A DNA stretch of 64,000 nucleotides from Nocardiopsis terrae (GTDB lineage Bacteria > Actinomycetota > Actinomycetes > Streptosporangiales > Streptosporangiaceae): positions 348,741 to 412,740 of the forward strand of contig NZ_BMXJ01000006.1 of NCBI RefSeq assembly GCF_014651695.1, written 5' to 3'. Position numbers and translations under genes: made by a program. Below, piece after piece: positions 1 through 8,550 of this stretch. The notes under the pieces were generated by a model. That model made no database searches. It worked only from the letters and a program-made list of their open reading frames with translations, and was not told the origin of the DNA. Position 1 is the stretch's first letter; each line of letters opens with the position of its first letter.

Positions 1-1668
1 ACCCTCATCGCCCTGGTCGGCGGCGTGGCCGGGATCCTGCTGTGCGCGGCCGTGGCCACCGCGGCCCACCAGGCGGCGGCCGCACGCATCGCCCGTGCCC
101 ACAGCACCCGGGTCAGCGTTGGCGCACGGATCCTGGAGGAGGAGGCGGGGCGGGTCGTCGACGCGCTCCTGCCCGCCGTCTCCCAGGCCGCCCGCGAGGG
201 GCGCTCGGCCCAGAGCGTGCTCGCCCGGTACCCCCGCCCCGGCCACCCCACGATCGACCGGCTCGCCCACGCCGTCACCACCCAGGTCGCCAGCGCCGAA
301 CGCCGCTCCGCCCAGGACCGGGAAGCCCGTGCGGAGATCGAGGACGAGGTCACCGACCTGGCCGACTCCGTCCTGCCGCTGATCGTCCACCGGGTCCGCG
401 CGGACCGCACCAGCGCCGCCGAGACCCTCGCCCAGGAGTTCCAGGACGTCCGCGAACCCGTCGCGAGACTGCGCCGCCGCGTCCTGGACGAGATCCTGGC
501 CGCCGAACGCCGCTCCGCCACGGCGCTGGTCTCGGCCGCCAACTCCGGTGCGCGCATCCAGGCCCACCTCACCACCCTGCTCGCCCAGCTCCGTGACCTG
601 GAGGACCGTTACGGCGACCGCGCCGACATCTTCTCCGACCTCCTGAGGGTCGATCACAACGTCTCCCGCACCGGCCGTCTCGCGGACGCGTTCGTGGTCC
701 TGGCCCAGGGGCGCTCCGGGCGCCGTTGGACCCGGCCCATCATCATGGAGAGCATCCTCCGCGGGGCCATGGGCCGGATCACCGCCTACCGGCGGGTCCG
801 CCTGCACTACACCAGCAGGGTCGCGGTGGTCGGTTACGCGGCGGAGGGCGTCATGCAGGCGCTCGCCGAACTCATGGACAACGCCGCCAACTTCTCCGCG
901 CACGGTACCGACGTCCACGTCTACGTGCAGGAGGAGGACACCGGGGTCACCATCACCGTCGAGGACAGCGGTATGGGGATGCGCAAACGCGAACGCCGCA
1001 TCGCCGAGAACCTCATCGCCGAACCCCGAACCCTGGCCACCCTCCCCGGCATCCGGACCGGGCTGGCGGTCGTGGGCTGCCTGGCGGACAAGTACGGCCT
1101 GAAGGTGAGTTTCCGGCCCTCGGCCAGGGGCGGCGTCGGGGTGGTCGTCCTCATCCCGCCCAACCTCATCACCGAACCCCGTGCCCGGGTACGGCGACCG
1201 CGCGCGGCCACCGCCGGTACCCCTGTGGTCGTCGTACCCGGGTCCGGCACCCCCGGGACCGGTACGCCGCCAGCCGGTGTGCCTTCGGCCGACACCCCCG
1301 CCGCCGGGATTCCGGCAGTCGGGACGCCGTCAGCCGGGACCCCGGCCGGCCCGCCGCCCCCGGCACGGGACGCTGCGGACCGCCCGCCCCTGCCCCGACG
1401 CGACGCCCGCCCCGGCCCCGCCGGCCCGGAACCGTCCGGCACCGCCCCCGGACAGCCGACCGGACCCGTCAACCTGCCCCGGCGCCGACGCGGCCACACC
1501 CTGGCCGAAGCGGTCCGGGAGAACCCCGAACAGCTCTTCCCCACCGCGCGCAGGCACCTCGACCCCCAGTCGCGCAACGGGATCCCCACCCGGTTCGCGG
1601 CCTTCCGGGACGCCGGTGCCCCGCCCGAGGAGAACGGCCGGGACACCACCCGGGAGGGCGGCCGATGA
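1..1668 (+). CDS. cvnA: Conservon sensor-like ATP-binding protein CvnA, 5' end missing
   Basis: The reading frame is already open at base 1, so the N-terminus lies upstream of the window. The visible part begins inside a hydrophobic membrane segment (about 22 residues). A long helical region follows, then a histidine-kinase type HATPase domain with an N box (ELMDNAANFS, about 865-900) and a G1 box (DSGMGM, 964-981). There is no obvious phospho-acceptor His box, as is usual in conservon CvnA proteins. The tail (1213-1356) is a run of Pro-Gly-Thr/Ala five-residue units, followed by a basic Pro-rich end. The stop overlaps the next start (ATGA), so it is the first gene of a translationally coupled cvn operon. 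In the family it senses a signal at the membrane and works with the CvnB, C and D proteins. Confidence 0.9.
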   Translation, partial: TLIALVGGVAGILLCAAVATAAHQAAAARIARAHSTRVSVGARILEEEAGRVVDALLPAVSQAAREGRSAQSVLARYPRPGHPTIDRLAHAVTTQVASAERRSAQDREARAEIEDEVTDLADSVLPLIVHRVRADRTSAAETLAQEFQDVREPVARLRRRVLDEILAAERRSATALVSAANSGARIQAHLTTLLAQLRDLEDRYGDRADIFSDLLRVDHNVSRTGRLADAFVVLAQGRSGRRWTRPIIMESILRGAMGRITAYRRVRLHYTSRVAVVGYAAEGVMQALAELMDNAANFSAHGTDVHVYVQEEDTGVTITVEDSGMGMRKRERRIAENLIAEPRTLATLPGIRTGLAVVGCLADKYGLKVSFRPSARGGVGVVVLIPPNLITEPRARVRRPRAATAGTPVVVVPGSGTPGTGTPPAGVPSADTPAAGIPAVGTPSAGTPAGPPPPARDAADRPPLPRRDARPGPAGPEPSGTAPGQPTGPVNLPRRRRGHTLAEAVRENPEQLFPTARRHLDPQSRNGIPTRFAAFRDAGAPPEENGRDTTREGGR

Positions 1669-2186
1669 ACACGGTCCCCGCCGCGTACCAACCGAAACCG
1701 ATCGAAGAGGAACGGAGGGAGGGGCACCGGGCCGCACCGGGTCCGGACCACCGCCCCAAGAACCCGATGACGACCACGGACACCAGCCTCGACTGGCTGT
1801 TGGAGAACCTGAGGCACCGGACACCGGGCATCCGACACGTCCTGGTGCTGTCCAGGGACGGGCTCAGGATGTGCCACAGCCGGGAGCTGGACACGGACCG
1901 GGCCGATCAGCTCGCCGCGATCTGCGCCGGGATCCAGAGCCTGTCCCTCAGCGCCTCCGCCGAGTTCGGCGACGCGACCGGCGCGGGCCAGGCCATGCTG
2001 GAGTACGGCGGTGGACTCCTGCTCATCGTCGGCGTCGGCGAGGGCGCCCACCTGGCCGTCGTCGCCGGATACGAGGCGGACGTCGGCGCGGTCGCCCGCC
2101 GCATGAACGAACTCGTCGAACAGATCGCCGTCCACCTGCCGACCGAACCCCGCCGCAGGCCCCAAGAGGCGGCTTCGTCCCGATGA
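1665..2186 (+). CDS. cvnB: Roadblock/LC7 protein CvnB of the conservon
   Basis: Roadblock/LC7 family protein, the second component of conservons; it is thought to act with the CvnD GTPase as a regulator or scaffold. The typical core starts at MTTTDTSLDWLL and contains HVLVLSRDGL. Two starts are possible. ATG 1665 overlaps the cvnA stop and has a GGGAGGG ribosome site (173 residues). ATG 1767 gives a protein of the usual family length (139 residues) but has a weak ribosome site. I chose 1665 on coupling; the extra 34 residues are basic, Pro-rich and may not be conserved. The stop overlaps the cvnC start. Confidence 0.9.
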   Translation: MNTVPAAYQPKPIEEERREGHRAAPGPDHRPKNPMTTTDTSLDWLLENLRHRTPGIRHVLVLSRDGLRMCHSRELDTDRADQLAAICAGIQSLSLSASAEFGDATGAGQAMLEYGGGLLLIVGVGEGAHLAVVAGYEADVGAVARRMNELVEQIAVHLPTEPRRRPQEAASSR

Positions 2187-2554
2187 ACACGGACCATCTC
2201 GACAGTGAGGTGCCGGACCGGCTGTACACGGTCACCGGAGGGCGCGGCGACCCCGGCGGTCCCGGTGATCCCGCCCTCGACTCCGTCACCCTCCTCGTGG
2301 CCGAGTCCGAACCCGCGCCGCACATGCAGTCCGAGCACGCCGACATCCTCCGGCTGTGCACACGCCCCACCGCCGTGGTCGAGATCTCCGCCGAACTCGG
2401 GCTCCCGGTGAGCGTCGTGCGGATCCTCCTCGTCGACCTGCTGGACACCGGGGCGGTGGTGGCCCGGCACCCCGTCCCCTCCACCCCCCAGGAGGGGCCG
2501 CGGCACGACCCCGACACCCTGAAGCAGGTGCTCCTTGCCCTCCAACGCCTCTGA
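2183..2554 (+). CDS. cvnC: DUF742 protein CvnC of the conservon
   Basis: 123-residue DUF742 protein, third component of the conservon. It has the winged-helix-like pattern typical of the family: ADILRLCTRPTAVVEISAEL followed by LPVSVVRILLVDLLDTG, then a short charged tail. Start ATG 2183 overlaps the cvnB stop (ATGA). DUF742 proteins are always found beside roadblock and GTPase partners, and a direct DNA target is not established for them. Its end overlaps the cvnD start by 20 bases. Confidence 0.93.
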   Translation: MNTDHLDSEVPDRLYTVTGGRGDPGGPGDPALDSVTLLVAESEPAPHMQSEHADILRLCTRPTAVVEISAELGLPVSVVRILLVDLLDTGAVVARHPVPSTPQEGPRHDPDTLKQVLLALQRL

Positions 2555-3209
2555 ACAGACGACCGGGACGGCCACGGCAGCAGACCGGGGGACGACGGCC
2601 AAGGGACGGTCGCCCCTCGCCAGCACGGCGAGCAACGCCCTCAAGATCGTCATCGTGGGCGGGTTCGGCGTGGGGAAGACGAGCATGGTCGGTGCGGTCA
2701 GTGAGATGCGCCCGCTGAGCACCGAGGAGATCATGACGCGGGCCAGCGCCGGGGTCGACGACCTCAGTGCCGTCCGCGACAAACGCACCACGACGGCCGC
2801 GTTCGACTTCGGCCGGATCACGGTCGACGCCATCCGGGTCCTCTACCTCTTCGGCGCCCCCGGCCAGAAACGCTTCTGGTTCCTGTGGGAGCAGCTCTTC
2901 GTCGGCAGCCTCGGCGCGGTCGTCCTCGTCGACACCGACCGGGTGGAGGAGTCCTGGTACGCCATCGACCGCCTCGAACACCACCGGACGCCGTTCGTCG
3001 TCGCGGTCAACCGCTTCGGCCCGGGTCCGAGCCTGGCCGACGTGCGCACCGCCCTGGACCTGTCCGACGACGTCCCGCTGCTGGAGTGCGACGCGCGCCG
3101 CCGCGAGTCCAGCCGCGACGTCCTCATCGCCCTCGTCCACCACCTGGCCAGACACCGCCCGACCGCGCCCGAGGCCGGGCACGCGTCCACCCCGGAGGGG
3201 CCCTCATGA
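2535..3209 (+). CDS. cvnD: Conservon GTPase-like protein CvnD
   Basis: Small Ras-like ATP/GTP-binding protein, 224 residues from a TTG start, which is the only plausible start before the P-loop. The P-loop GGFGVGKT is at residues 42-49. The switch/G3 region reads GAPGQKRFW (PGQ kept, Asp of DxxG not present) and the G4 region reads NRFG instead of NKxD; both changes are common in conservon GTPases. The first 35 residues are Ser/Thr-rich and look disordered. It is the output switch of the cvnA-B-C-D complex and is coupled to the P450 gene by an ATGA overlap. Confidence 0.92.
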   Translation: MPSNASEQTTGTATAADRGTTAKGRSPLASTASNALKIVIVGGFGVGKTSMVGAVSEMRPLSTEEIMTRASAGVDDLSAVRDKRTTTAAFDFGRITVDAIRVLYLFGAPGQKRFWFLWEQLFVGSLGAVVLVDTDRVEESWYAIDRLEHHRTPFVVAVNRFGPGPSLADVRTALDLSDDVPLLECDARRRESSRDVLIALVHHLARHRPTAPEAGHASTPEGPS

Positions 3210-4480
3210 ACAACACCGCGGGAACACCGGGGACCGCCGTCCGCCCACCGGGGCGGGGGACGGCGCCCCTGTCACCCGAACACGAGAACGCCATGCGGTT
3301 CTACGGGCCCGACATCGCCCGGGACCCGGTACCGCTGTACGAGGAGGTGCGCAGACGCTTCGGCCCGGTCGCCCCCATCCTCCTCGACGGCGACATCCCC
3401 GCGTGGTTCGTCCTCGGCTACCGGGAGCTGCACCACGTCACCGGCAGGCCCGAGTGGTTCGCCAGGGACTGCCGCCGCTGGAACCTGTGGGACCACGTCC
3501 ACGACAGCTGGCCCCTCCTGCCGTACGTGATGTGGACCCCGTCGGTGATGTTCACCGAGGGCGCCGAACACCAGCGCAGGGCCGGGGCGATCGGTGACGC
3601 CCTCGACGCCACGGACCGCGCCGACCTGCACGCGCTGTGCCGGCGGGTCTCCGACCGGCTCGTCGACCAGTTCGCCGGTGACGGTGAGGCCGACCTGGTC
3701 AGCCAGTACGCCCACCAGATCCCGGCCGCGGTGGTCGCCCGGCTGTACGGCCTCCCCGAACCGGAGGTCCCCGGCATGGTCCGGGACATCCTCCTCTCCC
3801 TGGACGTCACGGCCGACGCCGCCCGGGCCCACCAGCGGGTGCAGGAGCGGATGCGGCGGATCGTCGGCGAGCGGCGGGCCCGCCCTCGCGACGACGTCCC
3901 CTCCCGGCTGCTCCTGCACCCGGCGGGGCTCACCGACGAGGAGGTGGTCATCGACCTGCTCGTGATCATGTCGGCGGCCCAGGCGCCCACGGGGAACTGG
4001 ATCGGCAACACACTGCGGCTCATGCTGCTCGACGACGATTTCTCCCTGACCCTCCAGGGCGGGCGCAGCAGCGCGGGCGAGGCGCTCAACGAGGTGCTGT
4101 GGAAGAACACCCCCACCCAGAACTTCATCGGCCGCTGGGCGGTACAGGCCTGTGAACTGGGCGGGCGCCGGATCAACCGGGGCGACCTGTTGGTGCTGGG
4201 GCTGGCCGCGGCCAACTGCGACCCCCGGCTCAACACCGGGGACCTGGGCATCCACGGAACCAACCGGGCGCAGATGTCGTTCGGGCACGGGGAACACGGC
4301 TGCCCGTTCCCCGCACCCGAAACGGCGGAGGTGATCGCCCGCACCGCGGTGGAAACCCTGCTGGACCGGCTGCCGGACGTGCGGATGGCCGTGCGTCCCG
4401 AGCAACTGCGCTGGCGGCCCTCGGTGTGGATGCGCGGTCTGTTCGAACTGCCCGCGAGATTCAGCCCGATCACCGGCTGA
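3206..4480 (+). CDS. cvnE: Conservon cytochrome P450 CvnE, CYP157-like, without ExxR
   Basis: 424-residue P450 coupled to cvnD (ATGA overlap, GGAGGGG ribosome site). The heme ligand is Cys366 in FGHGEHGCPFPAPE. The K-helix motif, normally ExxR, reads E296-V-L-W299: the Arg is a Trp. The I-helix also lacks a clear AGxxT (AAQAPTGNW). Loss of ExxR is the known hallmark of the CYP157 family, whose members often sit in conservons, so this is probably an intact CYP157-type protein and not a pseudogene. Substrate and redox partner cannot be read from the sequence. Its end faces the next P450 gene across 45 bases. Confidence 0.9.
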   Translation: MNNTAGTPGTAVRPPGRGTAPLSPEHENAMRFYGPDIARDPVPLYEEVRRRFGPVAPILLDGDIPAWFVLGYRELHHVTGRPEWFARDCRRWNLWDHVHDSWPLLPYVMWTPSVMFTEGAEHQRRAGAIGDALDATDRADLHALCRRVSDRLVDQFAGDGEADLVSQYAHQIPAAVVARLYGLPEPEVPGMVRDILLSLDVTADAARAHQRVQERMRRIVGERRARPRDDVPSRLLLHPAGLTDEEVVIDLLVIMSAAQAPTGNWIGNTLRLMLLDDDFSLTLQGGRSSAGEALNEVLWKNTPTQNFIGRWAVQACELGGRRINRGDLLVLGLAAANCDPRLNTGDLGIHGTNRAQMSFGHGEHGCPFPAPETAEVIARTAVETLLDRLPDVRMAVRPEQLRWRPSVWMRGLFELPARFSPITG

Positions 4481-4525
4481 GAGCTCTGCCCCGCCCGGCG
4501 CGCCCCCGCCCGCTACCGGGTGCCC

Positions 4526-5767
4526 TCAGCGGGTGGGACGGGGGCGGGGCACCGGTGAGAACTCCACCGGGAGTTCGCGCAGGCCCCGGGTGAACAGGCC
4601 CTGCTCGACCAGTTCGGCTCCCTCGGCCAGCCGAACGTCCGGCATGGCGTCGAGCAGGTCGTTCACCCCCACCCGGACCTCGGCCTCGGCCAACAGGGCG
4701 CCCACGCAGAAGTGTCGGCCCAGGGCGAAGGAGAGGTGTTCGGCCGCGGCGGAGAAGGACGTGGCCTCCGCCAGTTCCGTGCGGAACAGGTCGAAGGTGT
4801 CGGGGGCGGCGAAGCGGTCGGGGTCACGGTTGGCAGCCCCGATCAGGCAGGTGACGGTCGCCCCCGCGGGTACCGTGCCGCCGCCGATCCGTACGTCCCG
4901 GACGGCCTGGCGCATGATCATCTGCACGGGCGGGGTGAACCGCAACGACTCGGCGAAGGCGCGGGGGATCAGGGAACGGTCCTCGCGCAGGGCCGCGAGC
5001 TGGTCGGGGGACGCGATCAGGTTGGCGAACAGGCTGGCCAGGGCCTTGTCCGTGGTCTCCCCGCCGGCTGCCAGCAGGAGGCTGCAGAAGGCCTTGACCT
5101 CCCCGTCGGTCATCCGGGTGCCGTCCACCTCGGCCAGGCAGAGCCGGGAGAGCAGGTCGTCGCCGGGGTTCTCCCGGCGTTCGGCGATGATCGGGAGCAT
5201 GTACTCCGCGAACTCGTCCCTGGTCCGCAGCCCGGCCTCGGCGACCCCGGGGTCCTGGGACAGGTTGCCGAGGAAGGCGATGATCGAGGTGTACCAGTCG
5301 TGGAAGCGGTCGTGGTCGGCCTGGTCCAGACCGAGCACGTCCACGATGACGTTGATCGGGAACCGGGTCGCGTACTGGGAGACGAGGTCGACGCGGCCGG
5401 TGGTGCGGAAGGCGTCGATGAGGGCGCGGCTGTTGCGCTCGATCACCGGGAGGAACCTCTCGCGCAGGTCCCGGCCGCGGAAGGCGGGGGCGACCAGGGC
5501 CCGGCGCACCGAGTGGTCGCGCCCGTCGAGCTGGAGGATGGTCCGCCCGTGGACCGGTTCCAGCTGCCAGCCGTAGTTGTCCGTGCAGAAGTCCCCTTCC
5601 CGGTCCTGGAAGACGCGCCGCACGTCGTCGTAGCGGGAGAGGACGTAGCTGGAGGTGGGCTCGTGCCACAGGAGCGGGGAGCGCTCGCGCAGCAGGGAGT
5701 AGGCGGGGTAGGGGTCGGCGAGGAACTCGGGGGAGAGCAGGTCCGGGATGCCATGGGCGGTGGTCAC
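4526..5767 (-). CDS. Canonical cytochrome P450
   Basis: 413-residue class I bacterial P450. All core motifs are present: I-helix AGGETT, K-helix ESLR (ExxR intact) and heme loop FALGRHFCVG with Cys354. Start GTG 5767 is preceded by GGAG at a suitable distance and gives the usual family length with MTTAHGIPDLL at the N-terminus. It converges on the conservon P450. In Streptomyces, CYP157 genes are often followed by a CYP154 gene on the same strand; here the partner is in opposite orientation and I cannot assign a CYP family. No ferredoxin gene is adjacent. Confidence 0.9.
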   Translation of the reverse strand: MTTAHGIPDLLSPEFLADPYPAYSLLRERSPLLWHEPTSSYVLSRYDDVRRVFQDREGDFCTDNYGWQLEPVHGRTILQLDGRDHSVRRALVAPAFRGRDLRERFLPVIERNSRALIDAFRTTGRVDLVSQYATRFPINVIVDVLGLDQADHDRFHDWYTSIIAFLGNLSQDPGVAEAGLRTRDEFAEYMLPIIAERRENPGDDLLSRLCLAEVDGTRMTDGEVKAFCSLLLAAGGETTDKALASLFANLIASPDQLAALREDRSLIPRAFAESLRFTPPVQMIMRQAVRDVRIGGGTVPAGATVTCLIGAANRDPDRFAAPDTFDLFRTELAEATSFSAAAEHLSFALGRHFCVGALLAEAEVRVGVNDLLDAMPDVRLAEGAELVEQGLFTRGLRELPVEFSPVPRPRPTR

Positions 5768-5940
5768 ACGATCACGCTCCAGGTCACGGGATGGCAAGGG
5801 GGCGTCCGCGGGGGGCGGGTGCCCGGTCACAGTCCGTCCCTGCCCCCGATGCCCGTGCCGTGAACCCGGTGCCCGGGCGGAAAGGGTGCCGGGCCCGAAC
5901 ACCACGACCGCCCCGGTCGGGGCCGTCACGGCTCCCGACC

Positions 5941-6282
5941 TCAGCGGACGAGTTTCCGCCAGTCGGCCGGAACCCGGTCGGCGGGAGCGGGCACCGGCTG
6001 GTCCCGCGGGTGCGAGGTCGGCGCAGCCAGTTCCGGGCCCCGGCCGACCTCGCGGGTACGGAAGTCGTAGAACCACTCCTCGCCCGGTTCGAAGCTCTGC
6101 ACGATCGGATGGCCGGTGGCCTCGAAGTGGCGGGTGCCGTGCTGGGCGGGTGAACTGTCGCAGCAGCCCACGTGCCCGCACTCCGCGCAGCGGCGCAGGT
6201 GCACCCACCATCCGTCGCCGGCGAGACACTCCTGGCAGCCGTCGCCGCCGGGTGGGACGGCCGGGTCGATCCCGTTGCTCAT
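5941..6282 (-). CDS. UBP-type zinc finger protein
   Basis: 113-residue protein made almost entirely of one UBP zinc finger: CQEC, then CAECGHVGCC, then the His-rich HGTRHFEATGHP segment that completes the metal sites. In eukaryotes this fold binds ubiquitin C-termini; in actinobacteria small stand-alone versions occur without ubiquitin and their ligand is unknown. The C-terminal 40 residues are Pro-rich. It lies alone, divergent from the enoyl-CoA hydratase gene. Confidence 0.85.
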   Translation of the reverse strand: MSNGIDPAVPPGGDGCQECLAGDGWWVHLRRCAECGHVGCCDSSPAQHGTRHFEATGHPIVQSFEPGEEWFYDFRTREVGRGPELAAPTSHPRDQPVPAPADRVPADWRKLVR

Positions 6283-6419
6283 GGCACCACGCTACCCACC
6301 GCGGCGGGCACGGAGGGTGAACCACGCCCGGGCCGCACACCGGCGCCCGGTGTGCCGGGCCGGGAAAGCCGGCCGATAACCTCGTCGCCGTCGCCCCGAA
6401 CAACCTGGAAGGCACTCCC

Positions 6420-7187
6420 ATGAGCGAGGAGCTGTCCGTGCGCGTCGACGGTCACGTCGGCGTCCTGGAGATCCACCGCCCCCCGAACAACCACTTCGAC
6501 CTCGACGTCCTCACGGAGCTCGCGGACACCGCCGAGGAGCTCAGCGCCCCCGGCGGCTGCCGTGCCCTCGTGCTGTGCTCGGAGGGCAGGAACTTCTGTG
6601 CCGGGGTGGACTTCGCCTCCGGCGGGGTCGGCGACACCCCCGTCCGGACCCTCGACGCCATCTACGGCCAGGGGCTGCGCCTGTTCTCCCTGCCGGTGCC
6701 CGTGATCGCCGCGGTCCAGGGCGCGGCCGTGGGCGGCGGGCTCGGCCTGGCGTGCGCGGCGGACTTCCGGGTGGCCGCGCCCTCCACCCGCTTCCACGCC
6801 AACTTCGGACTGCTCGGCCTGCACCAGGGCTTCGGGCTGACCGTCTCCCTGCCCCGCATCGTGGGGGAGCAGCGGGCCGCCGACATGCTCTACACCGCCC
6901 GCCGGGTCCACGGCCACGAGGCGCACACCATCGGACTGGCCGACCAGCTGGTCGCCGACGGAGCCGTCCGTGAGGGAGCGCTGGAGTACGCGCACCGGAT
7001 CGCCGCCTCCGCGCCGCTGGCGGTGCGTTCGATGAAGGCCACCATGCGGGCCGACCTGCTCGCCGCGCTGCCCGCCGCGCTGGACCGGGAGGTCGTCGAA
7101 CAGACCAAACTGCTCGGCACCAAGGACAACGAGGCCGGGGTCGCCGCCTCGCTCGACCGCACCGGTGCGACCTTCACCGGGGAGTGA
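6420..7187 (+). CDS. Enoyl-CoA hydratase/isomerase family protein
   Basis: 255-residue crotonase-fold enzyme. It shows the oxyanion-hole segments NFCAGVDF and GAAVGGGLGLACAADFR. The first catalytic Glu of classical hydratases is not clearly present in FGLLGLHQGFG (Gly/His region), so the reaction (hydration, isomerisation or hydrolysis of an acyl-CoA) is uncertain. ATG 6420 follows GGAAGG. It stands alone with no neighbouring beta-oxidation genes. Confidence 0.88.
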   Translation: MSEELSVRVDGHVGVLEIHRPPNNHFDLDVLTELADTAEELSAPGGCRALVLCSEGRNFCAGVDFASGGVGDTPVRTLDAIYGQGLRLFSLPVPVIAAVQGAAVGGGLGLACAADFRVAAPSTRFHANFGLLGLHQGFGLTVSLPRIVGEQRAADMLYTARRVHGHEAHTIGLADQLVADGAVREGALEYAHRIAASAPLAVRSMKATMRADLLAALPAALDREVVEQTKLLGTKDNEAGVAASLDRTGATFTGE

Positions 7188-7223
7188 TCCGCTCCGGAGG
7201 GCCCTTCGGAGACTCCCGGTGGA

Positions 7224-8027
7224 TCAGGGCTTGCGGGCGACCGCGCCGAACTCGTCCATGAACTGGGGTTCGCCGATCCCGGTGGGCTCGGGACGCCACA
7301 TCGGGATCGACACCAGGCCCGGTTCCACCAGTTCAAGACCCTCGAAGAACCGCTCGATCTGCTCGGGCGCACGCAGGACGACGGGCGTGGACGAGGCCTC
7401 GTTCCACTGGCGTACCGCTTCCTCCATGGCCTCGCCGGTAGCGGCGTTGGTGGAGTGTGTGATCACCACGTGGCTACCGGAGGGCAGGGCCGCCACCAGT
7501 TCCCGGACGATGTCGTGGACCGAGTCGTCGGGGATGTGGAAGAGCAGACCGAGCAGGGTGAGGGCGACCGGCCGGGACAGGTCCAGGTGCTCGGCGGCCG
7601 CACGCAGGATGCTTCACGGGTCGCGCAGGTCCGCGTCCACGTAGGCGGTGTGCCCCTCGGGGGAGCTGGTCAGCAGCGCCCGCGCGTGGGCCAGGACCAG
7701 CGGGTCGTGGTCGACGTACACGATTCCTGACGCCGGGGCCGCCTGCTGGGCCACCTCGTGGGTGTTGTTCGCGGTGGGCAGTCCGGTACCGATGTCCAGG
7801 AACTGGCGCAGTCCCCTCTCCCGGCCAGGTACCGGACCGTCCGCTTGAGGAAGGCACGGTTCTGCACGGTCATCTCACCGATCATCGGGAGCAGCGACAG
7901 GATCTGGTCGCCCACGGCCCGGTCCGCCGGATAGTTGTCCTTGCCGCCGAGCCAGTGGTTGTGGATTCGCGCCGAGTGGGGCTCGGCGGTGTTCAGGGAG
8001 TCCCGGGGGGCTGGGGGTATTCGACAT
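7224..8027 (-). pseudogene. Broken SAM-dependent methyltransferase (DUF574/Methyltransf_19)
   Basis: Pieces of one DUF574 methyltransferase appear in order in different frames. The N-terminal HSARIHNHWLGGKDNYP and LKRTVRYLAG lie in one frame. GLRQFLDIGTGLPT and YVDHDPLVLAHARALL continue in another from about 7830, consistent with one missing G in a G run (about 7826-7834). Further on, DADLRDP is followed by an in-frame TGA (7614-7616) where the family has a sense codon, and the C-terminus ends at 7224. The best ATG (8027, MSNTPS) is out of frame with the N-terminal piece, suggesting a third indel in a C run near 8000. Three lesions make a functional product unlikely, unless several are sequencing errors. 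Confidence 0.85.
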
Positions 8028-8154
8028 GTGCGCCTCTCGTGGGGTTCCGCGCACGGAATAGAGTGCTGGCCCGGCGCGCGGGAGGGCGCGCCGGACCCGG
8101 GGACGAGGGACTCCCCATAGGGCCGGTCACCGTCGGCGACGCGGACCGGACCTC

Positions 8155-8448
8155 TCAGGGCTGCCGCTCGGAGTGGCCCAGAGGCCGCTCGGGGGCGATC
8201 CGGTCCCGGACCAGCCTCTTGATGTCGGCCGCGTCGGTGAAGGCGGCGTCGCTGCTGCGGGACCAGACGGCCTCGCCGCCGACACGGACCTCGAAGACAC
8301 CGCCGGTGCCGGGCACCAGGGCGACCTCGCCGAGTTCGGCCTCGAAGGTGGTGAGCAGTTCCTGCGCCATCCACGTCGCGCGCGGCAGCCACCTGCAGCG
8401 CGTGCAGTACTCGATTTCCAGCCGGGGGTTTCGCACCTGTTCTGACAC
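8155..8448 (-). CDS. SelT/SelW/SelH (Rdx) family selenoprotein-like protein
   Basis: 97-residue thioredoxin-fold Rdx protein with the redox motif Cys-Thr-Arg-Cys (EYCTRCRW), where eukaryotic SelW has CxxU. GTG 8448 gives the family's short N-terminus; an upstream extension in the same frame looks non-coding. The core ELGEVALVPGTGGVFEVRV and the C-terminal IKRLVRDRI match the family. It probably takes part in thiol redox chemistry; the substrate is unknown. Confidence 0.88.
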   Translation of the reverse strand: MSEQVRNPRLEIEYCTRCRWLPRATWMAQELLTTFEAELGEVALVPGTGGVFEVRVGGEAVWSRSSDAAFTDAADIKRLVRDRIAPERPLGHSERQP

Positions 8449-8550
8449 GGTCCCCAGTATGCACGGTGCCGGCACCGGCACCTTCACCGTCTCCACCGCG
8501 GGCTTCCCGCTGGCCGCGGTGATCGCTCCGCGCACCCCGACCCGGCCCGT

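Noticed and set aside
3206..4480. Conservon P450 as a pseudogene because ExxR is missing
   Set aside because: The frame, heme loop and length are intact, and loss of ExxR is a known feature of the CYP157 family.
4526..6421. Long N-terminal extension of the second P450
   Set aside because: The extension crosses the UBP zinc-finger gene in another frame and has no P450 similarity; GTG 5767 gives the family length.
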